A stretch of DNA of 64,000 nt from a virus, in the IMG/VR virus record IMGVR_UViG_3300030294_000005, positions 124,001 through 188,000 of that record. The stretch is one strand, 5' to 3'. Positions within the stretch are counted from its first letter, which is position 1; each line of letters opens with the position of its first letter. Positions 22,619 to 31,291 of this stretch are shown here, one piece after another. The notes beneath the pieces are model-generated. The model was not told where the DNA came from. It did no database searches and worked only from the letters and a program-made list of their open reading frames with translations. Made by a program: the position numbers and the translations under genes.

Positions 22619-25555
22619 TTATTTGATTAATATATTCCCATCCGAATCAGTTTCAACATAAGGAATAGTTTCTGCATAATCATAAGATATTAATTCAGGC
22701 AAATTATCTGAATTTATTTTAATTGTAATAGTTCTTAAGAAATAGTCTCTTATTATTTGTTTTGTTATTTCACTATTATCAATTTTTCCAGTCTTAATAT
22801 CACTCTCTGTATTATTTATAATGTTTCCATTTGAATATAACATGTTTAAATCAGTATCACTTAATGAATCAATAGTGCTATCATATATATTATTATTTGA
22901 GCTAAATAATTCATTAATTGTATCTTCATCATTAGCATGTCTTAATATTGATAAATTACTTATAGTTCCAATATTATTTAGAATCTTAGCTTTATGAGAA
23001 TCTATATTTAATATACTATCTGAACTTACTTTTTTGCCATTCATAAATACAAAATATAGATCTTTATCAAAGGCATATGGTAATTTTAATTTATCAATAA
23101 GTATATTACCATCAGTTGGAATTATAGGAGCTGCTGCTACTTCACTTATTTCTTCTGGAACATAGAAAAAATCTATTTTATCATTTGCTTTTAATGGGAT
23201 TCCTATATATAATGATATCTCATCAAAAGGATTAATTTTATTTACATTAGTTAATTGAAAATCAGCGATGTCTATTTTTCTTCCGTTTATGAATATCATA
23301 TAGTTATTCTTATTCTGACAGTATGCAAATTCTTTAGGTAATCTAAAGTTAGCAATTGACTGTTTTAATATAACGTAATAATATCTAAATTGTCTAGAAG
23401 AAGCGAAATATAGGGTTCTATCATAATAATATGAATCCTTTAATGTTATGCTTATTCTAGATTCATCTATTCTTTCTGCTGAAAAATCAACTTTATATCT
23501 AAGATAATCACTATTTGGTATATCAAATGTTTTATTATAAGCATCTCTTGAAAAAATTCTTAGATTCTTAATATCTATATTAGAGTCTAAATAGTAGATG
23601 TTATCGTTATCTGATATAATTTTACTTTCCAATATTCTATTATCAATATCTTTAAACATAATTATTTCTACAATATCAGTAGACTTGATTCCTATGATAG
23701 GAAAGGTAAAACTATTTCCAAAATAAGTGGTATAACTATAATACTTATATATTTCTCCATTTACAAATATTATAGGATAGTTTAATAGTCCTTGTTTATT
23801 AGTTCTTGACATCGTTATATATCCAGTATTACTTACTATACTTAATAAATAGGTTCCAGTATATTGATGTACATCTATTTTATTTAATTCTTTATATACA
23901 TCACTCAACAGTCCTGGATTATAATTTATGATATAATATAACGCACTAGTTATATTATCTGAATATGATCTATTTTTATCAAATTTAAAATCAAACGGTT
24001 CTGCTAATGCTTCAATATAAGTTGGAACAATAGTTGAAGAAGTTATTACATTTATAGCATTAGTTGTATTTGGTATATTTAATATATTATCTTTAGATTG
24101 ATTTCCATATATATAATAAAATAGTTTATATAGAATATTATTTACATAATATCCACCATCATCTACTAAGAAAGTATTCAATCCATAAAAGTCTATTTTT
24201 CTATCACTATATAACTTTCCATTCTTAAATATTAATGGATTAGTTTCTGAAATTTTATAGTTTGGATTAATACCAGTAGATTGAACTTTGCCTGGGGTTA
24301 GATAGTTACTTTCATAATAAATATATGGATCATCTAAATCTACAGTACATGATTGTCCATTTAACGAAGTAACACAAAATCCACTTTCATCAAACGCAAA
24401 TATATTATTTGGAGATAATACTGATTGATTTTCATTATATTTAATATTAAATGGTAGTATTACCATCTCAGGTTCTGGTAATATAATATTATCTTTCAAA
24501 TCTATAAAAGATAAATCTTTAAATGTTGATTTATTCTGAGAGTAACAACTATATCCATATTGTTTAGGTCCTACAAATAATTGTAGAACTGGATCAGAAG
24601 TAAGATCTATAGATAGTTTTGTCATCGGATCTAATGTATTACTATTGAATTGACTTGTTGTAGCATAAACAGTAGTTTCAGCTCTTTCTATTTTTATAGT
24701 ACATCCTCTTGGTAATGCAGCCCATCCTGTTCCAGTGGCATTGGTTATAAATCTACTGCCATCTATTATTAGTTTTTGATTACTCTGACCATAATTATAT
24801 ACAATCATCCATTTTGCTAATATTCCATTAACAAGCATTCCACCATTAGTAGTTCCTGGGCATCTTATTGCACTTAATGTATGCTCTTTACCCGTTTCAT
24901 CTTTATGAAATGCTATTACTGTTCCTATGATATCATCATCAGGATCAACAGATGTTATAGTAACTTGATGCACATAATCACTATATTTTTTATCACTAAT
25001 AAATCCTATATAGGTTGTAGAATTTATGGAGCATTCTACTGCTTCAGTTGCTGGATTATATATCCATTGAGATAATTCATTTACATTTGCTGGAAAAGTT
25101 CCATAAGTATTATGAGAAAATCTTTCCCATGTATTAAATATATCTTCCATAGAAGCTGTTTTACTCATTGGTACGTAACATGAAGACAGATCAAAGTTTT
25201 CTATCAATATATATCTATCTTTAAAATCATGTACTAATTTTATATTTGACCATTTAATAAATTTTCCATTTAAAAAAATTAGAAATGGGTGTAGTTCTTT
25301 ACCAGTTACCATATTAGCAATATAGTCTGTAAATATAGTTCTTTTTAGATTGTAGTATATTGGTAGATTCTTTATTAATAATATGAGTCTTCCATCATTA
25401 TATACAAATTCTTGACCATCTATAAAATATGTTTGTTGTACTTCTGCTGTCATTTTGTAAAGTGCAGGAACTTTACATTCCTGCACCTCTTTTAATACTA
25501 AATTTGTATTATGCCTAAGATCTTCAATTTTCTTAATAATTTTATCTAGTATCAT
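22619..25555 (-). CDS. Large tail or baseplate protein with repeated F-[IVM]-NG modules
   Basis: A 978-residue protein, largely beta and loop. A short module recurs at least four times: LIFLNGKFIKWSNIKL, IIFVNGEIYKYYS, YMIFINGRKIDIADFQL and FVFMNGKKVSSDSI. Such NG-K/R hairpin modules are common in long phage tail-fibre and baseplate proteins. No signal peptide or TM. Its start overlaps the previous minus-strand gene by 4 bases (stop and start interlocked), so it belongs to the unit that begins at 27335 under a late-type promoter. Confidence 0.7.
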   Translation of the reverse strand: MILDKIIKKIEDLRHNTNLVLKEVQECKVPALYKMTAEVQQTYFIDGQEFVYNDGRLILLIKNLPIYYNLKRTIFTDYIANMVTGKELHPFLIFLNGKFIKWSNIKLVHDFKDRYILIENFDLSSCYVPMSKTASMEDIFNTWERFSHNTYGTFPANVNELSQWIYNPATEAVECSINSTTYIGFISDKKYSDYVHQVTITSVDPDDDIIGTVIAFHKDETGKEHTLSAIRCPGTTNGGMLVNGILAKWMIVYNYGQSNQKLIIDGSRFITNATGTGWAALPRGCTIKIERAETTVYATTSQFNSNTLDPMTKLSIDLTSDPVLQLFVGPKQYGYSCYSQNKSTFKDLSFIDLKDNIILPEPEMVILPFNIKYNENQSVLSPNNIFAFDESGFCVTSLNGQSCTVDLDDPYIYYESNYLTPGKVQSTGINPNYKISETNPLIFKNGKLYSDRKIDFYGLNTFLVDDGGYYVNNILYKLFYYIYGNQSKDNILNIPNTTNAINVITSSTIVPTYIEALAEPFDFKFDKNRSYSDNITSALYYIINYNPGLLSDVYKELNKIDVHQYTGTYLLSIVSNTGYITMSRTNKQGLLNYPIIFVNGEIYKYYSYTTYFGNSFTFPIIGIKSTDIVEIIMFKDIDNRILESKIISDNDNIYYLDSNIDIKNLRIFSRDAYNKTFDIPNSDYLRYKVDFSAERIDESRISITLKDSYYYDRTLYFASSRQFRYYYVILKQSIANFRLPKEFAYCQNKNNYMIFINGRKIDIADFQLTNVNKINPFDEISLYIGIPLKANDKIDFFYVPEEISEVAAAPIIPTDGNILIDKLKLPYAFDKDLYFVFMNGKKVSSDSILNIDSHKAKILNNIGTISNLSILRHANDEDTINELFSSNNNIYDSTIDSLSDTDLNMLYSNGNIINNTESDIKTGKIDNSEITKQIIRDYFLRTITIKINSDNLPELISYDYAETIPYVETDSDGNILIK

Positions 25556-26487
25556 ACCGCCTCAGCTCCTACCTTTAAAATACAAGTCGTAAACGTTATA
25601 AGTTTATTTCCTATTATTTTCTCAATTGTTTTCTGATTGTTTAAATAACAACCTACATATACATTTGTCATCATTGTTGCAAAAGCAGGATATAATTCTA
25701 ATGCAAAATGACTGCCTGTTCCATATAAATATATCCATTTCTCTAAGAATACATCTAAAGTTAATTTAGGAATCTTTAATATCTTTCCTATCTCTTGAAT
25801 AAAGAAGTTTATATTTATAAATGCTTTCTCAATATCTAATTGTAAAAATAGTATTTCTTCTTCTCTTTCAGATAGTCCAGATATAGTTCTTGCTACAGCC
25901 TTACTATTATCATCTAAATCTTTTTGAAGTATATTTATTTGATAATATAATGCTGATAAATATAAACATTTATCTCTAGAAGTAGCTGCAGATGTTATCT
26001 TATATAAATAGTCTACTATATAAGTAAATAATGAACTGAAACAATATGCTCCATCTCTTATTATTTCAGTTTTCATTAATAGTCTCTTTGAATCCATATA
26101 ATATATCATTGTATTTAATGCAGATACTAGATACGCAATAAATATATCTATATTACCACATGTATATTTACCATCAACTAGATTTATTACATCAGCATCA
26201 ATAAATATCTTTAGTTTTTTATCCCCAGATTTTATATCACTAGCTGCAAATACTTTAAATGCTTTTGGTAATGGATTTTCAGATTTTAATAATATAATAT
26301 TTTTAGACATTAATACTTTAACTAAAGAATTAGATACTTGTCTTTTCTTTACTTCATATACAATATCAGAAAAGGCATCACCATCTGTATCTATTACATC
26401 TGAATTCATTATAAACTCAAATATTTTCTTCTCATACTGTCCTAGATTATATAAATAGGTATTAGAATAATTTTTAGTATTTTCCAT
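25552..26487 (-). CDS. Probable virion structural protein
   Basis: A 311-residue, mostly helical, soluble protein without recognised motif. GGAGGTAATTATT precedes the ATG. It is translationally coupled to the 978-residue tail protein downstream and follows the DHH gene after 5 bases. A role in tail assembly is inferred only from this context. Confidence 0.6.
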   Translation of the reverse strand: MENTKNYSNTYLYNLGQYEKKIFEFIMNSDVIDTDGDAFSDIVYEVKKRQVSNSLVKVLMSKNIILLKSENPLPKAFKVFAASDIKSGDKKLKIFIDADVINLVDGKYTCGNIDIFIAYLVSALNTMIYYMDSKRLLMKTEIIRDGAYCFSSLFTYIVDYLYKITSAATSRDKCLYLSALYYQINILQKDLDDNSKAVARTISGLSEREEEILFLQLDIEKAFININFFIQEIGKILKIPKLTLDVFLEKWIYLYGTGSHFALELYPAFATMMTNVYVGCYLNNQKTIEKIIGNKLITFTTCILKVGAEAV

Positions 26488-26492
26488 AATAA

Positions 26493-27335
26493 TTACCTCC
26501 TTAAAATTAACTTGTCTGATGAGAATCCTGATGCTTTCTTATGTCCACCACCACCATACTTTTCAGCAAGTTTTGAACAGTCTACATCATCGTTAACAGT
26601 AAATATAGAATAAGATACTATGTCACCTTTGAAAACAAATGTAGATACAATATCATAATCATTTATTCTATCACCAAATATCATACCATTATCTCTTTTA
26701 TTTACGGCTAAGCATTTCAGATCTTCAAATGTACATTCAAAACCATACTTAGTTATATATTCTAAATTAATTTTTAATACATATTGATATATAACTTTTC
26801 CATTTTCAATAATTTCATTAGTGGTTTTATCATCCATAAGCATCCATGTACTTGACAATGCTGAATAATCTAATGCTTCAAGACCAAATTTAAAATTAAT
26901 TGTTTCATCTTTAAATTTATATATCCAACAATCAAAATCACTTACCAATTGAATATATCTAGGACAATCCTCTAACTTATCAACATTATTTAAATACATA
27001 TAAGCTAATGCTGCTCCAGATATATTATTTTTTCTTAATCCTTTAATCTTATCATACTGTGGAAATTTTTTAATCAGTTTAAAACTTGATTCGTGATGAT
27101 CTATCCATTCAACATTCTTAGTAATTTTTAATAAAGCAATAAGACTATCTACAGTTTCAATACTAAAAGAATAATCTACAATATATACTTTTTCATTTTT
27201 ACTTAATATATCTAGAGGAATAGTTCTATCATAATTCATTTCAATATAGTCTTTAGGATTATAATTATTTTCATGTTCTGCAACTATAGCAGCAGCTGAT
27301 CTACCATCTATATCATCATGATGATAACATTTCAT
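26493..27335 (-). CDS. DHH/DHHA1-family phosphoesterase (NrnA/RecJ-like)
   Basis: A 280-residue protein with an N-terminal HHDDIDG motif (residues 4-10), a VDYSF strand, the signature WIDHHESS, and C-terminal DHHA1 with GGGGHKKASGF. Family members use two metal ions to hydrolyse short RNA or DNA, pAp or cyclic dinucleotides (NrnA, GdpP, RecJ). The length fits the NrnA-like single-domain form, so nucleotide recycling or second-messenger cleavage is likely, substrate unknown. I use the ATG at 27335 because AAGGAGAG lies between it and the earlier in-frame ATG. It heads a late-type unit with two tail proteins. Confidence 0.85.
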   Translation of the reverse strand: MKCYHHDDIDGRSAAAIVAEHENNYNPKDYIEMNYDRTIPLDILSKNEKVYIVDYSFSIETVDSLIALLKITKNVEWIDHHESSFKLIKKFPQYDKIKGLRKNNISGAALAYMYLNNVDKLEDCPRYIQLVSDFDCWIYKFKDETINFKFGLEALDYSALSSTWMLMDDKTTNEIIENGKVIYQYVLKINLEYITKYGFECTFEDLKCLAVNKRDNGMIFGDRINDYDIVSTFVFKGDIVSYSIFTVNDDVDCSKLAEKYGGGGHKKASGFSSDKLILRR

Positions 27336-27362
27336 CTTTTCATCTCTCCTTTTCATTTTTAT

Positions 27363-27375
27363 TTACTTATATGTT
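27363..27375 (-). promoter_or_regulatory. Putative late promoter (AACA-N6-TAA)
   Basis: The minus strand reads AACATATAAGTAA, 28 bases upstream of the DHH start and before its AAGGAGAG site. Confidence 0.65.
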
Positions 27376-27389
27376 AAAAAATATAATTT

Positions 27390-27397
27390 TATACTAT
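27390..27397 (+). promoter_or_regulatory. Putative early promoter (TATACTAT variant)
   Basis: TATACTAT, the same one-base variant as at 50817, 41 bases upstream of the PD-(D/E)XK gene. It lies back to back with the late-type motif of the divergent DHH gene. Confidence 0.4.
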
Positions 27398-27437
27398 GTA
27401 CTTAACTTACTAATAATTTAAGGGGGTAAGTAAATAT

Positions 27438-28169
27438 ATGATAGAGAGTGAGTTAAAATCATATAATATTGATTATGATTTAATAGATAGCAATAAATAT
27501 TTTTATAATAAAAATCCTGTTCCAAGAGTAACACAATTATTAAGTGAAATACATGAGGACTATCTAATGATGTGGGCAAATTCATTAGGGTTTAGACATA
27601 AAAAATATAAAGATGAATTAAATACTGCTGCTTTTATAGGAACTAGTGTTCATAATTTTATAGAAGAGTACTTAAGAAAAAAGATATATACAGAGTTAAA
27701 ACAACAAGATAGCGAATACTATAAAAAAATAAACAATGGGGTTAATTCATTTTTATTATGGTATTTAGATGTATTTAGAAATAATAAAATAGATATTGTT
27801 GGAATGGAACAACAATTAGTATGTCCATGGTTTGGTGGAACATATGATTTACTTATAAGAATAAATGGTAAGTTATATCTTGGTGATTTTAAAACAAGTA
27901 ATCATATAGGATATAAATATTTTATGCAATTAGCAGCATATAAATATATACTAGAAAATTATCAAAATATAAAAATAGACGGATGTCTAATTCTTCAATT
28001 AGATAAAAATGTCATAGGATATGAAGAATACTTTCTAGATTTTAATAATAAAGAACACTCAGAATTTATGCTTCAATGTACTAATACTTTTTTATCATTA
28101 GTATATACTTACTATAATAAACTACAAACAATGGATATGTATAAAAATATTTTTAATAAGAGGAGATGA
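27438..28169 (+). CDS. PD-(D/E)XK nuclease (RecB/Cas4-like)
   Basis: A 243-residue protein. After PRVTQLLSEIHEDYL comes GTSVHNFIEEYL (helix with the conserved His/Glu), then WFGGTYDLLIRINGKLYLGDFKTS (active-site Asp and D-x-K) and FMQLAAYKYIL (the Gln/Tyr motif of RecB-family exonucleases). It should cut DNA with magnesium, in phage recombination, replication or end processing. AAGGGGG precedes the ATG. The following gene is tightly linked. Confidence 0.85.
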   Translation: MIESELKSYNIDYDLIDSNKYFYNKNPVPRVTQLLSEIHEDYLMMWANSLGFRHKKYKDELNTAAFIGTSVHNFIEEYLRKKIYTELKQQDSEYYKKINNGVNSFLLWYLDVFRNNKIDIVGMEQQLVCPWFGGTYDLLIRINGKLYLGDFKTSNHIGYKYFMQLAAYKYILENYQNIKIDGCLILQLDKNVIGYEEYFLDFNNKEHSEFMLQCTNTFLSLVYTYYNKLQTMDMYKNIFNKRR

Positions 28170-28177
28170 GTTTAACA

Positions 28178-28612
28178 ATGGGAGATAATAGAATAATAAA
28201 TTTTATTTTAGAAGGGCATAGTTTTATTTCTAAAATATTATACTATTTTAAATTAAAAAAAGAAATAATTAATTATGATACATTAAATGATTATTTCAAT
28301 TTTCTGAATTATTTAGAAAAGATATTCTTTTATAATAATTCAATGAAGTCACCAATAAGCACACACTTTAATAATACTGGTAAATATATAATATTAGTAG
28401 ATAAAGCTAAAAATCAAATATATATTTCTTGTAAAAGTGATGGAGAATTATCTATTAGGATATATAGAAAAGTTGGACATGATATGGAAAGTAATATCAA
28501 ATTTAATTATAGTGAATTTGATAAAGTAACAGCATATGATAAATTTATTATAGAAAGTATATTTAGAACTGTAAAGTTACGTATATCATCACTATATCTA
28601 GAATATGTATAA
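28178..28612 (+). CDS. Hypothetical protein
   Basis: A 144-residue soluble protein without recognised motif. The ATG at 28178 is preferred because GAGGAG overlaps the earlier ATG at 28166. It is linked to the PD-(D/E)XK gene and ends at a bidirectional terminator. Confidence 0.65.
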   Translation: MGDNRIINFILEGHSFISKILYYFKLKKEIINYDTLNDYFNFLNYLEKIFFYNNSMKSPISTHFNNTGKYIILVDKAKNQIYISCKSDGELSIRIYRKVGHDMESNIKFNYSEFDKVTAYDKFIIESIFRTVKLRISSLYLEYV

Positions 28613-28621
28613 AAATAAATA

Positions 28622-28642
28622 AGACATAGCATTGCTGCTATG
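28622..28642. terminator. Bidirectional hairpin terminator
   Basis: AGACATAGCA and TGCTATGTCT form a stem between convergent genes, with a T-rich 3' side. Confidence 0.8.
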
Positions 28643-29087
28643 TCTTTCTTTTATTACATACTTTATTAGGTGGGGTACTATTTATTTTAGTACTTGTCTT
28701 ATTGATAGGCTTGGTATTTACTTTACCAACTGGCCTAGTTCTTCTTTTATTTTTACCATCCAATTCATCTAAATCAATATTAATATTACTTTTAGTAATA
28801 ATAGTTAATACTGTTTTTAGCACAACCTTCGCTAAATCATATCCGAATAATCCGCCGACACCAGCATAAATTGTAATTGATATAATATCTGAGGACTTTA
28901 AATATTTTACTGCAAACAGCCCTACAATCCATCCGCTAAATCCATGTAGAATCACTTCTGCAAAAAAAATAAAAAATGATTCAGTATTATCTTTAGATTT
29001 ATCGTTTATTTCTTTAGATATAGCCCCAAAAAAAGCTATTATAGCGGTATATAGTATAGTAGAGAAGTTATTATTTCCTAGTATCAT
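28638..29087 (-). CDS. Holin-like membrane protein
   Basis: A 149-residue protein with three hydrophobic segments in the first 95 residues (TILYTAIIAFFGAISK, FFAEVILHGFSGWIVGLFA, IISITIYAGVGGLFGYDLAKVV), then a basic, Pro/Thr-rich cytoplasmic tail. The FGAISK, GWIVGLFA and AGVGGLFGYD pattern is that of LydA-like phage holins. It is the last gene of a minus-strand lysis cluster with the sensor-like protein and the amidase. GGGAGAAG precedes the ATG. Confidence 0.7.
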   Translation of the reverse strand: MILGNNNFSTILYTAIIAFFGAISKEINDKSKDNTESFFIFFAEVILHGFSGWIVGLFAVKYLKSSDIISITIYAGVGGLFGYDLAKVVLKTVLTIITKSNINIDLDELDGKNKRRTRPVGKVNTKPINKTSTKINSTPPNKVCNKRKT

Positions 29088-29112
29088 AGTAAACTTCTCC
29101 CTTACAATTGAT

Positions 29113-29904
29113 TTATGATTTTTTAATACCCTTTTGATTTAAAAATACATATATAATCATATTAAATATACATATTATTATAGATAGTGCCACAAATATA
29201 TCAGTAATATTTATAATCGTATCTATCTCTTTGAATGTGTCACTAAATGTAGCTTCAACTTCATCTTTCTGGGTTCCAAGTGCTATTAGCACTTTATGAT
29301 AATTCCCATTCTTAACTCCACCTGTGGTTTTTGATTCATCCCCGAATCCTAAAAATCCTGATGGAATAACAATCCATTCTAAATATTCTGGAGAACCATC
29401 TACGTTCCACCAATTTTTATCATATGTGTTTATAGTACTGATCCCTTGCCTCATTTTAGATATTACTGTACTTGCTTGTATCTTATCTACATGCAATTCT
29501 GATTCATCTTTCATATATCTACCATTAGTAATAAATTGTGGTGTATCGCAAATAGGACTATTGTCCCATATAAATTTTTCATTTGATAAATTTATCATAA
29601 ATGCTTCACCAGTATTACCACCATTTAATACGCCAGATATATTTCTCTTAGCCCATAATTGCAATGATTGCTCATTTAAGGGATCTACAGTATTATGGTT
29701 AACATCATACATAAATTGGTCCTGTAAATTTGATAATTGCCTTTTAGCTTGTACTCTCCATTCAGTCTCGATATTGGTTTTAGTACTAGCTTTTAAACTT
29801 GATAGTTGAGAAATAATATAATTGCCACTTGTTATCAAAACTATACAGACCAAAAATACTACAATATTAATAATGTTTTGTTTAATATTATAAGTTTTTA
29901 TCAT
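29113..29904 (-). CDS. Two-TM protein with extracellular Cache-like domain, possible lysis sensor
   Basis: A 263-residue protein: TM helix at about 12-32, an extracytoplasmic domain of about 190 residues, and a second TM helix at about 229-252 with a short basic tail. The outer domain looks like a Cache/PAS-type sensor (a long N-terminal helix, then GGNTGEAFMINLSNEKFIWDN). There is no HAMP, kinase or methyl-accepting output. It lies between the amidase and the holin, so it may time lysis in response to an outside signal, as T4 RI does. The fold and role are inference. It has a late-type promoter about 80 bases upstream. Confidence 0.6.
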   Translation of the reverse strand: MIKTYNIKQNIINIVVFLVCIVLITSGNYIISQLSSLKASTKTNIETEWRVQAKRQLSNLQDQFMYDVNHNTVDPLNEQSLQLWAKRNISGVLNGGNTGEAFMINLSNEKFIWDNSPICDTPQFITNGRYMKDESELHVDKIQASTVISKMRQGISTINTYDKNWWNVDGSPEYLEWIVIPSGFLGFGDESKTTGGVKNGNYHKVLIALGTQKDEVEATFSDTFKEIDTIINITDIFVALSIIICIFNMIIYVFLNQKGIKKS

Positions 29905-29979
29905 AGTTCACACCTTCTAATAAAATTAATTAAATTTTTTATCATATAATATATTTTTTAATTTATATAATCACCTCCC

Positions 29980-29992
29980 TTATCTATATGTT
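29980..29992 (-). promoter_or_regulatory. Putative late promoter (AACA-N6-TAA)
   Basis: The minus strand reads AACATATAGATAA followed by GGGAGGTG. The gene start at 29904 lies about 75 bases further on, leaving a longer leader than usual. Confidence 0.55.
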
Positions 29993-30020
29993 ATAGCAAA
30001 TTGACTGATTAGACAACAAA

Positions 30021-30051
30021 AATAGTACATAGTATTAAACTATGTACTATT
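30021..30051. terminator. Bidirectional hairpin terminator
   Basis: AATAGTACATAGT and ACTATGTACTATT form a perfect 13-bp stem with T-rich flanks on both strands. It ends the amidase gene. Confidence 0.85.
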
Positions 30052-30061
30052 ATTTTTTATA

Positions 30062-30964
30062 CTAACCTATTAAACTATTCCATGTATTAGGTCCTACTAC
30101 ACCATCTGAATCAAGATGACGAGCTGGAACTAATTGCCATTCCCTAACTTTAGCATCAGTATTTTTACCAAATGAACCATCTACAACTGCTCCAAGTTTA
30201 TATTGAATAAATCTTGTAGCATATTCGTAGTGTGGTTTAACAACCCCATCTACTGGTCTTGATAAAATTTGTTTAAGTGCTGTTTGTGTTACTGAACCTG
30301 CTAGTCCATCAGCAGCTAATTTAAGAGCTTGTTGGAAATTATATACAGCATTCTTAGTAAGTTTACCATATATTCCATCAGCTGTACCACATTTAAATCC
30401 TAATTCATTTAATTCTTGTTGTACTGTAGATACCAATGAACCTGTATCTCCAACTTGTAACCAATCTCTTGATTCTGTATTGATTGGTGTAATTACAGTT
30501 ACTGGAGCAATAGATCCTGAAGTAGATAATATTAATCCCTTAATTTCATTAAGAGGATATTTAGAACCTGGACAACTTGTAGGATAGACTTCTCCATGCC
30601 CTTTAATATTAACAATATGATATTTAGTACATAGATGCTTACAAAGTTCAACTATGGCTGCTTTTTGTACTGCAGGCATATCCTCTGTCATATATTCCCC
30701 TTCTGCACATATTCCAATACTATGTGAATTATATCCAGGGCAATGAGCACCTTCTGCATTTTCAGGTCTTCCAGTATCTATTATACCAGTTTTTCTTACA
30801 AAATATTGATATCCTATGCATAGCCATCCTCTGGCTTTATGCCATCCATCAACATCTAATACTGTACAAGATTTTGATTCAGCATGATGTAGTATAATAC
30901 TATCTGGAACATTATCTAACGTAAATTGACCATTAACTATAAGATTAGTTTGTACTATTTCCAT
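30062..30964 (-). CDS. Endolysin: N-acetylmuramoyl-L-alanine amidase with two peptidoglycan-binding domains
   Basis: A 300-residue lysin. Residues 20-145 are a type-2 amidase: SIILHHAESK, GYQYFVRKTG, GYNSHSIGIC and GHGEVYPTSCPG supply the zinc ligands and catalytic residues that cut the bond between muramic acid and the peptide. Two PG_binding_1 repeats follow, starting near WLQVGDTGSLVSTVQQELNELG and at about residue 245. No signal peptide, so it depends on a holin for release. A late-type promoter and AAGGAGTG lie upstream, matching late expression. Confidence 0.95.
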   Translation of the reverse strand: MEIVQTNLIVNGQFTLDNVPDSIILHHAESKSCTVLDVDGWHKARGWLCIGYQYFVRKTGIIDTGRPENAEGAHCPGYNSHSIGICAEGEYMTEDMPAVQKAAIVELCKHLCTKYHIVNIKGHGEVYPTSCPGSKYPLNEIKGLILSTSGSIAPVTVITPINTESRDWLQVGDTGSLVSTVQQELNELGFKCGTADGIYGKLTKNAVYNFQQALKLAADGLAGSVTQTALKQILSRPVDGVVKPHYEYATRFIQYKLGAVVDGSFGKNTDAKVREWQLVPARHLDSDGVVGPNTWNSLIG

Positions 30965-30993
30965 TTAAACATTCACTCCTTAAATTTATATTT

Positions 30994-31006
30994 TTATTTA
31001 TATGTT
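30994..31006 (-). promoter_or_regulatory. Putative late promoter (AACA-N6-TAA)
   Basis: The minus strand reads AACATATAAATAA, the best form of the motif, 30 bases upstream of the endolysin start. Confidence 0.7.
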
Positions 31007-31290
31007 TATATTATACCTTTTAGATATGATGAAAAGTCTTTATTATGAAAATTTGTACTACTCATAGTGTCTATACTATATTTTTCTATATTAATAGCAT
31101 AATGAGTTTTATCATCATATATTTTTATCCATACATATTTAGTATTGTTTATAAACATAACCCAATTATCAATAATTCTTATTGGATATATTATTTCACC
31201 TTTATCAATAAATCCAATAGTTACTTTTCCTTTATAGTCATTCTTCATTGCAACTCTATCTTGGATGATGGTAAACATTTCATTATCCAT
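31006..31290 (-). CDS. Small SH3-like protein
   Basis: A 94-residue beta-rich protein. The stretch GKVTIGFIDKGEIIYPIRIIDNW, then VWIKIYD, resembles a bacterial SH3 domain, which often binds cell wall or serves in tail proteins. The ATG lies 1 base after the stop of the tail-fibre gene, so it is translationally coupled to it. The last bases overlap the late-type promoter of the endolysin. Confidence 0.55.
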   Translation of the reverse strand: MDNEMFTIIQDRVAMKNDYKGKVTIGFIDKGEIIYPIRIIDNWVMFINNTKYVWIKIYDDKTHYAINIEKYSIDTMSSTNFHNKDFSSYLKGII

Positions 31291-31291
31291 C

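Noticed and set aside
29324-29809. 161-codon plus-strand open frame
   Set aside because: Lies fully inside the well-supported minus-strand two-TM sensor-like gene, has no ribosome site, and its composition mirrors the opposite strand.
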